Shown one piece after another: positions 1 to 6,732 of a DNA stretch of 12,933 nucleotides. This DNA is from CAYHWW01 sp964360145 (GTDB lineage: Bacteria > Bdellovibrionota > UBA1018 > CAYHWW01). The stretch is taken from NCBI GenBank assembly GCA_964360145.1, contig CAYHWW010000094.1:1-12933 (forward strand). The letters run 5' to 3'. A model generated the notes under the pieces. It saw only the letters and a program-made list of their open reading frames with translations. It was not told the DNA's origin and did not search any database. How positions within the stretch are numbered: position 1 is the first letter of the stretch; each line of letters starts with the position of its first letter. The translations under genes and the position numbers were made by a program.

Positions 1-1
1 T

Positions 2-865
2 CTCGCTAACCGTATCCACCTCTATGTCTTGGGAATGGTCGGTGAGAGCCGGTTTCGGGGCGCACTGAATTGGCATCTGAATGAACGATTGAATGTGTTC
101 CGGATGCCATCAACTCCAGAGCACGCAGTGGAGGTGGCAGCACAGCTCGTCCCAGGCACTTTGCCGCTGTCACAAGCATTTGACAGCTCCTGGTTTCCTG
201 TCGGAATACGTACGATAAGCCCCCTTTCTGGTGGCATAGCTCTCGAGCAGGAGAGTCTTGCAGCCATCCGTTTCCAATTCAAGGAGGCGGCCTATGCGAG
301 TCGCATTCGACGTATTTATGGGTCCTATCCAGACCTCATGTGCATGCCAGGGCGCGATTGTGTGGCGCTTCGTGCCACGCTGGGATTGGCGACGCCAACA
401 CTCATTGAGCAGGCCATTAGTGTTCGCAGGGCCGTCGATGGCCTGCCCCACGTCGATGTCGCCATTTTACTGGACCTCATGGATCACAATGTCGAGAGCA
501 TCGAATTTTATTATTCTGTTCCGATGATTGAGCCGAAGAGGTTTGAAACAGCTGGATTGTCGCGGGGGCTTGAGGGGCTCAGATTGTCATTGCGTCAAAA
601 TCATGATCCGCGTGCGGTCTTGAAAGCAGGACTATTGGCTGGGGCCACTCTCAAGTCAGAACTGGGTGATGCGAGCAACAAGGGGATCAGCTACGTGAGC
701 GTGGCATTTAGAAATCTAGCGAACGGAATAGGGGAGAGCCTGCTTTCAATGGAAGATATGGCTGAGCAAGCCCTTGCCTACTCAAAACTGTCGGTGTCCT
801 CGGAAGAAAATTTCGAGGGTACCCGGGCCGATCGCTTCATTAGCGTAAAGGTGAAGCTCCAATGA
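2..865 (+). CDS. Unrecognised protein, 5' end cut by window edge
   Basis: I do not recognise this family. The frame is open from base 2 with no stop, and the residues before the first possible starts (TTG at 29, ATG at 35) read as ordinary protein. No Shine-Dalgarno precedes either codon, so the gene most likely begins upstream of the window and at least 287 residues are visible. The protein has alternating hydrophobic and polar stretches, with no clear membrane segment and no repeats. Two closely spaced cysteines (CMPGRDC) fit a disulfide in an exported protein. The stop TGA (863-865) overlaps the ATG of the next gene (862) in an ATGA junction, so the two are translationally coupled and probably share a pathway. 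The next three genes encode exported products, so an envelope role is likely but unproven. Confidence 0.75.
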   Translation, partial: LANRIHLYVLGMVGESRFRGALNWHLNERLNVFRMPSTPEHAVEVAAQLVPGTLPLSQAFDSSWFPVGIRTISPLSGGIALEQESLAAIRFQFKEAAYASRIRRIYGSYPDLMCMPGRDCVALRATLGLATPTLIEQAISVRRAVDGLPHVDVAILLDLMDHNVESIEFYYSVPMIEPKRFETAGLSRGLEGLRLSLRQNHDPRAVLKAGLLAGATLKSELGDASNKGISYVSVAFRNLANGIGESLLSMEDMAEQALAYSKLSVSSEENFEGTRADRFISVKVKLQ

Positions 866-1200
866 AAATCAAGGCGCCTCTAGGTATCCTTTTATTGCTA
901 TGTGTCGCATTACTGAGTTCTTGTGGGGGCGTCAGCGACGGGGGCGGCATGCCGAGTGGGGGCGATACCGCCACACCCATTATACATCCTCAAGGGGGGG
1001 AGAATCCGGTGGTGGGACCATGCTCTGATGCGGTTGCTCGCACACTTGCTGCGAGCGGTGGTCGCACGCTCGGTAACGAGGAAATACTGCGGGATGCGAT
1101 GAAAATCGGCGCAGCCGCGGGCGCTGAAGCGAGGTCAGGCCTGCGTCAATGCTGTGCGCTGTCTCAATTCCGCGGAAATAGTTTATGCGCCGCCCTTTGA
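862..1200 (+). CDS. Small cysteine-containing lipoprotein (112 aa)
   Basis: A type II signal peptide is clear: a basic n-region (MKIK), a hydrophobic core, and a lipobox LSSC with the lipidated cysteine at residue 21. The residue after the Cys is Gly, so outer-membrane sorting by Lol rules is expected if the host is Gram-negative. A Gly/Ser/Pro-rich linker (about 22-52) leads into a short domain with cysteines at 54, 97, 98 and 109, which may form disulfides. The start is fixed by the ATGA overlap with the upstream gene and by a purine-rich AAGG at 848-851. The family is not recognised. One oddity is that a second frame (about 1103-1297) over the 3' end reads like good coding sequence, so the C-terminus after about residue 88 could reflect a frameshift. 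The tight TGATG junction at 1198-1202 argues for the frame given here. Confidence 0.7.
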   Translation: MKIKAPLGILLLLCVALLSSCGGVSDGGGMPSGGDTATPIIHPQGGENPVVGPCSDAVARTLAASGGRTLGNEEILRDAMKIGAAAGAEARSGLRQCCALSQFRGNSLCAAL

Positions 1201-2072
1201 TGCGGGCAGCGAAAATCGTCTCGGCTCTATGGATCAGCTGTTCACCGCTGTATGCAGCCGTAGCCTGGGACCATGGCACCAGATGGTGTCGCAATAATGC
1301 TGAAGGGGTTAGAGCCAAGGCATCCCGCCTGGCGCGAGCGAGTCATGGTTACCAGGGTTTTGAGTACAAAAATGGATATTGCGCTCACCGCGAGCACCGC
1401 TCCAATGGTCATAACCCATCATTTTTAGGGGAGTGTGGTTTCGTGCCATTTTCCGATCTTCGAGGATTTGACCGGAGTTCATGGGTGGGTACATTCCGCG
1501 GGGCCATGCTCGCCTATGGCGAATTCAGGAATGCGACGGTGAGCAGTGTCGATTTCACAGGGGCAGATTTGCGTTGTACGTCATGGACTGGAGCTATCGC
1601 AATACTCGGCAGATTTTCAGCTGCAAGCTTGGATGGGGTCCGTATGCAAGCCATGGACTTGAGCCACACGGTATTTTCTACAGCGCGCCTCAGTGCGGCG
1701 GACTTTAGTGGCAGTACGTTAAATGGTGCGCGGTTCAATGGAGCGACGATGGTAGGGTTCAATGGTTCTCGCTGCCAGGGGGATGGCGTCTCATTCATAG
1801 ATGTCCGCGCACCGGGGTCTTTGTGGGCTGAATCAATTTTGAGTAATGGATTATTTCAGGGGGCGAACCTTCAGGGTGCAAATTTCCACAGCGCATGGTT
1901 GCGCAACGTTGATTTTACCGGTGCCGATCTGCGTCGCGCCGACTTCCGAGGTGCCGCTTTAGATGAAGCGCTCATGGATGGCGCGGAACTCGAGGGGGCG
2001 CGTTACGACTGGCGTAGTCGTTTGCCCTTCACCAGGGATGAGGCACATGCCAGGGGCATGGTGGGACCATGA
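1185..2072 (+). CDS. Secreted pentapeptide-repeat protein
   Basis: The body is built of A(D/N)LXX-type pentapeptides, for example FTGADLR, FQGANLQGANF and FTGADLRRADFRGA. They form two blocks, about residues 92-195 and 222-275, separated by a less regular cysteine-containing stretch. Such repeats fold as a right-handed quadrilateral beta-helix. The N-terminus looks like a Sec signal peptide (basic n-region, hydrophobic core, SPLYA as cleavage site), so this copy acts outside the cytoplasm. That argues against a gyrase-protecting role of the Qnr/MfpA kind. A non-repeat segment with several cysteines (about 45-90) lies between signal and repeats. The start at 1185 has GGAA at 1174-1177. An in-frame ATG at 1200 (MRAAKIV), touching the upstream stop as TGATG, is an equally good start. 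The 3' end overlaps the next gene by 4 bases. The partner and exact role are unknown. Confidence 0.85.
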   Translation: MRRPLMRAAKIVSALWISCSPLYAAVAWDHGTRWCRNNAEGVRAKASRLARASHGYQGFEYKNGYCAHREHRSNGHNPSFLGECGFVPFSDLRGFDRSSWVGTFRGAMLAYGEFRNATVSSVDFTGADLRCTSWTGAIAILGRFSAASLDGVRMQAMDLSHTVFSTARLSAADFSGSTLNGARFNGATMVGFNGSRCQGDGVSFIDVRAPGSLWAESILSNGLFQGANLQGANFHSAWLRNVDFTGADLRRADFRGAALDEALMDGAELEGARYDWRSRLPFTRDEAHARGMVGP

Positions 2073-3277
2073 AAAGATTTGCTTCGAAAATACTGATGGC
2101 CACATTTTTCATGATTTTATCCCCACATGCGTTTGCGTCGCGCATAGCTGCTGGCAGGGACCACACGTGCGTGGTCATGGAACAGCACTCCGCACGTACG
2201 GATGGTGACAGAACGTTCCCGCGCATACTTTGTTTTGGTGACAACCATGGCTATCAGCTGGGTCGTGAGGGTGATGGAGGCCCGCAGCCTCGGGAAACAG
2301 CACTGCCGACAAGCGAGGACATCTTGCCGCTGGGGCAAGCCATTCACGTTTCGCGCATCACGGCGGGTGTCGCTCATAGTTGTGCCCTCATCAGTGGCCG
2401 GGCCTATTGTTGGGGCCGAATGGGGCGAACGATGGTGAAGCTCCCCACGCTAATACGGACAATGTCAGGGCCATTGACGGGTTTAGTAAGCATCGAGTCG
2501 GGTGGCAGTCACGCCTGCGGCAGCACGGGCAGCGCGCTGTATTGTTGGGGAGATAATACATATGGTCAACTCGGCAACGGTTCCAGGGAGCCCGTGACGG
2601 CCTTGATGGCGCGCCCCGTGGGGGACTTAAGCGGCACAATCGAGATGTTGAGTCTGGGCTTACAGCATAGCTGTGCAGTATTGCGGGGTGGTGACGCGTA
2701 CTGCTGGGGTTCTAATCGCACTGGGCAGCTGGGAGTCGCCGACGAAAATTTGCTTTCCTCAGCGAGCCCGCTGCGGGTATCGATTCCGTCTAGTCCTCGG
2801 AGTCTTTGGATCGTTTCTGGCGATCACCACACCTGTGTGACGGATGGGGAACGTCAATGGTGCTGGGGAGATAATCATGAAGGTCAGCTGGCCCTGTCTT
2901 CTGATGAAGATCTGTTTCGTCAACCTCAACCTAATCCGATTGCCGTGCACGTCCCTCGGGAGAATTGGTTCTACATGGCCAGTGGTGATCTAACGTGTTT
3001 TTCTCGGCTGTTTGGGGATCACCAGATGACGTGTTGGGGGAACCTCGAGTCGTCGCTGCTTCCGCGGGATGCTCAGGAGGTGTATCATTCATCCGGCACG
3101 GACGCACCCGGCTGGATCGCGTATCATTTCACGGTTCCGGGAGTCCGATCTGGTGATGATACGCTGTCACTAAGCATGGGCAGCCGTCACGCCTGCGTCG
3201 CTAGCAGTCTCGGCTTCAGCTGCTGGGGTGATCCGGGACATGGTCGCACTGGCGATGGTTCTTTTGGGATGATGTGA
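2069..3277 (+). CDS. Secreted RCC1-repeat seven-bladed beta-propeller protein
   Basis: The protein has a Sec signal peptide (MKRFASKI, hydrophobic core, AFA at 21-23 as cleavage site) followed by seven RCC1-type repeats. Each repeat carries a G-x-x-H-(T/S/A)-C strand and a C-(W/F)-G turn, several continuing as DNxxGQLG. The fourteen cysteines fall as seven pairs, about 34/55, 105/114, 150/159, 202/212, 256/265, 310/322 and 376/385, and no cysteine is left over. Seven repeats is the number that closes an RCC1 propeller. Eukaryotic RCC1 is a Ran exchange factor, but secreted bacterial relatives are generally regarded as binding scaffolds, so no enzymatic role is claimed. The cysteine pairing suggests one disulfide per blade in an oxidising compartment. 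The gene overlaps the pentapeptide gene by ATGA and closes the operon. It ends soon after the last blade motif, so the C-terminal closure is short. Confidence 0.92.
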   Translation: MKRFASKILMATFFMILSPHAFASRIAAGRDHTCVVMEQHSARTDGDRTFPRILCFGDNHGYQLGREGDGGPQPRETALPTSEDILPLGQAIHVSRITAGVAHSCALISGRAYCWGRMGRTMVKLPTLIRTMSGPLTGLVSIESGGSHACGSTGSALYCWGDNTYGQLGNGSREPVTALMARPVGDLSGTIEMLSLGLQHSCAVLRGGDAYCWGSNRTGQLGVADENLLSSASPLRVSIPSSPRSLWIVSGDHHTCVTDGERQWCWGDNHEGQLALSSDEDLFRQPQPNPIAVHVPRENWFYMASGDLTCFSRLFGDHQMTCWGNLESSLLPRDAQEVYHSSGTDAPGWIAYHFTVPGVRSGDDTLSLSMGSRHACVASSLGFSCWGDPGHGRTGDGSFGMM

Positions 3278-3349
3278 TGGCTAGACAAAAATCAACCAGA
3301 TGACAGCATTAAGATCAGCCTCGTAAAGTAAATGACGGGGGGCCATATG
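3278..3349. other. Short convergent intergenic gap
   Basis: This 72-bp spacer lies between the stop of the RCC1 gene on the plus strand and the stop of the minus-strand lipoprotein gene. I see no GC-rich hairpin followed by a T-tract in either direction and no small reading frame with a ribosome binding site. Transcription termination here is either factor-dependent or not visible by eye. Confidence 0.5.
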
Positions 3350-4156
3350 TTACTGCCGTTCAGCAGTATTCGTGTCGCTCAACCGTAGCCGCGTCCTCAC
3401 CTCTGAGAGCAGCGTTTCCATTTGTCCGCGGAACGCGCCAGCCTCTTCAAGGCGCGCCAGCCACATCTCGTCATTGAAAATCAATGATTCAGCGATTTCC
3501 ACGAGTGCCGCGTTCTCTCGTCCCAAATCAAAAAGAACGGCGTTCAAGAAACCAATCCAGGGGCGTGGCCCCAGACTGTGGCGTCGTGGCAGCGACATGA
3601 TCCGCACCAACTCCTGCCATTGTTCATCCTCAAAAAGGTGCGGGCGCAGCGTACTCTCGGCGGCACCTACCACCTCCGCTGCTTTCTGCATCCGCGAGAA
3701 GTAGAGGGCCTCGAGCCCGAGGCCTCGGGGCGCGATGAGGCAGAATGAAAACCATTTATCAGCGTCAATGAGCGCTAACCGCGTGCGCAGCGATGACAGC
3801 AGCGCTTGCCACAATGCCAGCTCGGAGAGATCGGGCCGCTGCGGACGCTGCGTTTGAAACCCTAGCAGCACGCCATCCCAGTCCATGCGCTCTGCCGGGA
3901 TGGTCGCGAGGCCGTAGGCCAGGCGCATGCGCAGCTCTGGGTAGAGTCGCCAAGACTCAAAAAACTGGTCCATGCCTTGAGTCTCAAGGGGCACCACGGA
4001 CTCAGGGGCAACACCTGGGGTGGGGGCCGTCAATTCTGGCGCGCTCTGTGCACTAGCGCGTGGTCTCTGATCAATAAGGTCCATCCTTCCACCAGCACAG
4101 GCTGTCAGGAAGAGGCTTAAGCACAGAGATAAAACAGTAATAAAGGTGTGATTCAT
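3350..4156 (-). CDS. Lipoprotein of unknown function (268 aa)
   Basis: The start at 4156 is chosen because the reading frame there begins MNHTFITVLSLCLSLF and runs into a lipobox LTAC, with the lipid-attachment cysteine at residue 20 and Ala at +2. The frame stays open 71 codons further upstream, but that extension would bury the signal peptide and overlap the divergent gene. After the Cys comes a Pro/Ala/Ser-rich linker (about 25-60), then a mostly helical domain with many Leu, Arg and Trp residues and no recognised motif. The family is not recognised. It is divergent from the lipoprotein-Rhs operon across a 121-bp gap, so co-regulation or a shared pathway is plausible. No strong Shine-Dalgarno is visible upstream of this start, which lowers certainty slightly. 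Confidence 0.8.
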   Translation of the reverse strand: MNHTFITVLSLCLSLFLTACAGGRMDLIDQRPRASAQSAPELTAPTPGVAPESVVPLETQGMDQFFESWRLYPELRMRLAYGLATIPAERMDWDGVLLGFQTQRPQRPDLSELALWQALLSSLRTRLALIDADKWFSFCLIAPRGLGLEALYFSRMQKAAEVVGAAESTLRPHLFEDEQWQELVRIMSLPRRHSLGPRPWIGFLNAVLFDLGRENAALVEIAESLIFNDEMWLARLEEAGAFRGQMETLLSEVRTRLRLSDTNTAERQ

Positions 4157-4277
4157 GTTTAGTAACAAGTGTTTAAAGAATTTAAGAGCACGAAGAGTTA
4201 AGGGTATAATTCTTGACAAGATTAATACAGTAACAGTCCTGAAAAAACAACAGTTATTTACTAAGAGAGACGGCTTT
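4157..4277. promoter_or_regulatory. Divergent promoter region between two lipoprotein genes
   Basis: This AT-rich 121-bp gap must hold the promoters of the minus-strand lipoprotein gene and of the rightward lipoprotein-Rhs operon. It is clearly richer in A+T than the flanking genes. A 7-base direct repeat AGTAACA occurs at 4161-4167 and 4229-4235, which could be an operator pair or chance. I cannot identify a convincing leftward promoter by eye. Confidence 0.6.
4182..4210 (+). promoter_or_regulatory. Putative sigma70 promoter for the lipoprotein-Rhs operon
   Basis: A perfect -10 box TATAAT lies at 4205-4210, with TTAAGA (four of six matches to TTGACA) at 4182-4187 and a 17-bp spacer. Transcription would start near 4217, leaving an untranslated leader of about 60 nt before the ATG at 4278. 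The perfect -10 and ideal spacing support it; a sigma70-like consensus in this host is assumed. Confidence 0.5.
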
Positions 4278-6107
4278 ATGTCTTCATTTCCGAACAGCTT
4301 GTTGGCTTCCATGGTTCTTTCCTTTGTTTTGATGGGCTGCGGTGCAAAATCTGATCCAGCCTCCTCCAACGGAGAGGGCGTCGACAGCGCAAGTCAGCAG
4401 CAGCGCATCGCACGTCAAAACTTTCTCGCCTCCGTCGAGGCAGAGGTCAGCGCCTTCTACAGGGCGCCAGCGCCCACTGCCCCGGAGGCAGCCACTGCAT
4501 CCGCTTCAGATATCTGCTTGCGCCTCCAACGAGAGGTTTCCGCTGAAAGCACAGAAGCGACTGCCCTGGTCCAAATATTAAGCGAAATCATTGATCCAGC
4601 AGCCCTTGCGGCTTGCATCACTGAGACGATCTCTTCCATTGCGGTGAACAGCGTTGGCCGTCAAAAAGCAACGACTCTGATCACAGCGGTATTCGTGCGG
4701 GATGCGCACTTCGCCGAGCGCTTGAAAATCCTGACCTTGAATTGGGGTATTCAATCCACTGATCACATGGTGTTAGGCGTCACTCTTTTACAAGGCTCCT
4801 ATAATTTAGACCTGACGGCTAGCCTCGGTACGACATTCTTTACGGCAGCTCAACGCATTCTCACCAGCCCTGAGCTTTCTGGGAGCTTTGAACAACTTAT
4901 TTTCTTCGTACAGCGTGCGGAGCAAGAGCACGTCACTCTCCCCGCATCGTTGCTCAACGCCCTGGGCGCCGACCCTCGTGCGAAGGCATTTGGTTACAGC
5001 ACCACGGGGGAGACCCTGCCTGCCGTGGTGGATGCGACTGCGGTCCCCGCCCTCGCTCCTGTCTCAGCCGATGCCGCGCCGACGTCTGCCCCAGATCTGT
5101 CAAATTTGCCACACCGAGCCACGGAAGTGCCCTGGGTCCATCAGGCGTGCCGTGCACCGACGCCCGAAGGCGTTGACCCCTTGCGCCGCGAGAGCCTCAC
5201 GGCATGCTGCGCTTATTACCGCTCCATGAACAACTGTCTTGCCGACACGATCAGGCATCTTGATGGCACGGGACGAGGCGAACACATGGTTGCGGTCAAT
5301 CAAGCATTCATGGCGTTGACTGAACGCGCTGAGGACTATCGATTAATATCTGCTGATTACAGCGGTCGCCACAATAATGTGTACCGTCTTGAATCAGAAG
5401 TGCAGTGGCTGCAAGGCGCGAAGCAGAAAATTGAATCCATTCAATCAGCACTCAATATTTTCGAGACATCAACCCTTCACCATTTGATGGCGGCCGTCCA
5501 TATGTACCACGGCTTAAGTTCGCAAATGTATCTGCGGCACTTTCTCTATCTAGCGTCTCACCTCCCCGAAGAAAGACACGACCCCATCGAAGAAGATATC
5601 GCGCTGGGCGTACTCGCTCGCGAGCTCGCGGAAGAGCTGGAAATCTCCGCGCCAGCACCCAATCCAGATCGTGCATGGGATGAGAATTATGTCCCTGCCC
5701 GCGAAGCGCCGCTCTTCATCAGGATAGGCAGAGCATTGGGCACTCGCGCGTTGCAGACGTCTGAGTCTCTTTATGAAATCGACTCCAGTGTCGCAAGCCT
5801 CGGTGCCGCCTTCCACTTGCGATTGGTCACGATAGAAAGTTACTTGCAGGCGCAGCAACGTGAGGTTGTGGCCCTAGAGACCCGCGCCATCGTCGCGGAA
5901 AGGGAATATAAGCAAGCGAGCGAGCGCTACATTCGTCTCAGTGAGCGCAACATCGACTTGGAGCTCACGTACCTCACAAGCTACAAAGATGAGACTGTCT
6001 ACCGCACGTGGCACAATTGGGAAGACGCTGATCGCGAGCACGAGCCACGGTGTTACGATATGTTCGGCGGCGCGCCTGAACATAGAGAGGACGTGGCTTG
6101 TGAGTAA
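4278..6107 (+). CDS. Large lipoprotein with C-terminal coiled coil (609 aa)
   Basis: The start at 4278 is supported by a purine-rich Shine-Dalgarno (AAGAGAGA, 4263-4270, 7 nt away) and by the signal peptide MSSFPNSLLASM, which leads to a lipobox LMGC with the lipid cysteine at residue 21. The frame runs 41 codons further upstream, but that extension would mask the signal. The mature protein has a largely helical N-terminal half, an Ala/Pro/Val-rich linker near residues 245-275, then a cysteine-rich patch (CRAP, TACCAYY, NNCL). Near residues 530-575 there is a long charged heptad-like stretch typical of a coiled coil. Two more cysteines (about 593 and 608) sit near the C-terminus. The family is not recognised. 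It is the first gene of an overlapping set ending in the Rhs gene, so a role in exporting, folding or anchoring the Rhs protein is an inference from position only. Confidence 0.82.
   Translation: MSSFPNSLLASMVLSFVLMGCGAKSDPASSNGEGVDSASQQQRIARQNFLASVEAEVSAFYRAPAPTAPEAATASASDICLRLQREVSAESTEATALVQILSEIIDPAALAACITETISSIAVNSVGRQKATTLITAVFVRDAHFAERLKILTLNWGIQSTDHMVLGVTLLQGSYNLDLTASLGTTFFTAAQRILTSPELSGSFEQLIFFVQRAEQEHVTLPASLLNALGADPRAKAFGYSTTGETLPAVVDATAVPALAPVSADAAPTSAPDLSNLPHRATEVPWVHQACRAPTPEGVDPLRRESLTACCAYYRSMNNCLADTIRHLDGTGRGEHMVAVNQAFMALTERAEDYRLISADYSGRHNNVYRLESEVQWLQGAKQKIESIQSALNIFETSTLHHLMAAVHMYHGLSSQMYLRHFLYLASHLPEERHDPIEEDIALGVLARELAEELEISAPAPNPDRAWDENYVPAREAPLFIRIGRALGTRALQTSESLYEIDSSVASLGAAFHLRLVTIESYLQAQQREVVALETRAIVAEREYKQASERYIRLSERNIDLELTYLTSYKDETVYRTWHNWEDADREHEPRCYDMFGGAPEHREDVACE
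6087..6090 (+). promoter_or_regulatory. Shine-Dalgarno supporting a GTG start at 6100
   Basis: GAGG within AGAGAGG lies 9 nt before GTG 6100. The only alternative, ATG 6118, has no comparable site and would remove the lysine from the signal peptide n-region. This decides the start of the 210-aa gene. Confidence 0.55.
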
Positions 6108-6732
6108 GAACACATTCATGAGCAATTTCCTCATCACCATGTGTCTCGTATGCAGCAGCGCCGCGCCCGTGGCGGCCGACTCAGCGGACGCTGGTGTTCG
6201 CCAAGATGCGCAGCACACCGTTCTTCTGTTGAATGATTCTGCTCGCAAGTTAAATCGAATCTCGTCTGTGATGACGCGCCTTACCGCCTCCATTGATGAC
6301 CTCATCGAGCGGCGCACGCGGGCGGCGGTCAGCTGCCGCGATTTTTGGCAAAGCGCGACGCAGTTGGAGTCCTGTCTCATTCGCCAGTTTGAATCGTTAG
6401 AGGGGATGGGCTTCAGCTATCGCGGCTGCCTATCCCTGCGCGATGAACTGGTGACGACGATCGCAGATGCGGGAAGCGAGTCCATGGGGGAAGAGGATTT
6501 TCGTTTTTTGCAGAATTTCGTGGCCACCCGCGGTGAGGTGCTCTCGGCCTTTGATCGCAACATATTGCGCGAAGTGCGGTCTCGTTACGATGCCGGAGTG
6601 GCGCGCTACGCGGAGCTAGCGCCGCGGCCGAGCGTGTCCGCGAGCCGCGCCCGCCAGGAACAGCTGTTCCTACGCAACGAGATGCGCCTCGAAGAGGCCT
6701 TAGGGCTACCAGGAGCTTCACATGAAAAATAA
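6100..6732 (+). CDS. Exported helical protein upstream of Rhs (210 aa)
   Basis: With the GTG start at 6100 the protein begins MSKNTFMSNFLITMCLVCSS and has a Sec signal peptide probably cleaved after APVAA (about residue 26). The start codon overlaps the end of the preceding lipoprotein gene by 8 bases. The mature part is mostly alpha-helical and charged, with three cysteines (SCRDFW, ESCL, GCLSL) in its first half, and no motif that I recognise. Its last 11 bases overlap the Rhs gene, so the two are translationally coupled. A periplasmic helper or chaperone-like protein for the Rhs product is a reasonable hypothesis from context, not from sequence similarity. If the ATG at 6118 is used instead, the product is 204 aa and lacks a basic n-region. 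Confidence 0.75.
   Translation: MSKNTFMSNFLITMCLVCSSAAPVAADSADAGVRQDAQHTVLLLNDSARKLNRISSVMTRLTASIDDLIERRTRAAVSCRDFWQSATQLESCLIRQFESLEGMGFSYRGCLSLRDELVTTIADAGSESMGEEDFRFLQNFVATRGEVLSAFDRNILREVRSRYDAGVARYAELAPRPSVSASRARQEQLFLRNEMRLEEALGLPGASHEK
6711..6715 (+). promoter_or_regulatory. Strong Shine-Dalgarno of the Rhs gene
   Basis: AGGAG lies 6 nt before ATG 6722 and inside the 3' end of the preceding gene. The first codons after the ATG are very A/T-rich, unlike the rest of the gene, which should keep the initiation region unstructured. Both support efficient initiation at 6722. Confidence 0.7.

Noticed and set aside
1185..2072. Pentapeptide protein as a Qnr/MfpA-type quinolone resistance protein
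   Set aside because: It has a signal peptide and an extra cysteine-containing N-terminal region, so it should not meet gyrase in the cytoplasm.
3353..3368. Inverted repeat ACTGC-N6-GCAGT at the end of the minus-strand gene, as a terminator
   Set aside because: The stem is only 5 bp, it lies inside the coding sequence, and no T-tract follows in either direction.
4213..4218. Perfect TTGACA as a -35 box on the plus strand
   Set aside because: No -10-like hexamer lies 16-18 bp downstream. The promoter using TATAAT at 4205 fits better.
4155..4277. N-terminal extension of the 609-aa lipoprotein (41 codons)
   Set aside because: It would hide the lipobox signal peptide, and the good ribosome binding site lies directly before 4278.
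4157..4369. N-terminal extension of the minus-strand lipoprotein (71 codons)
   Set aside because: It would place the lipobox signal peptide inside the protein and overlap the start of the divergent gene, and its composition is unlike coding sequence.
5874..6380. Minus-strand open frame of 168 codons opposite the lipoprotein/210-aa gene junction
   Set aside because: The plus-strand genes there have signal peptides, ribosome binding sites and an operon layout, and this frame has none of these.
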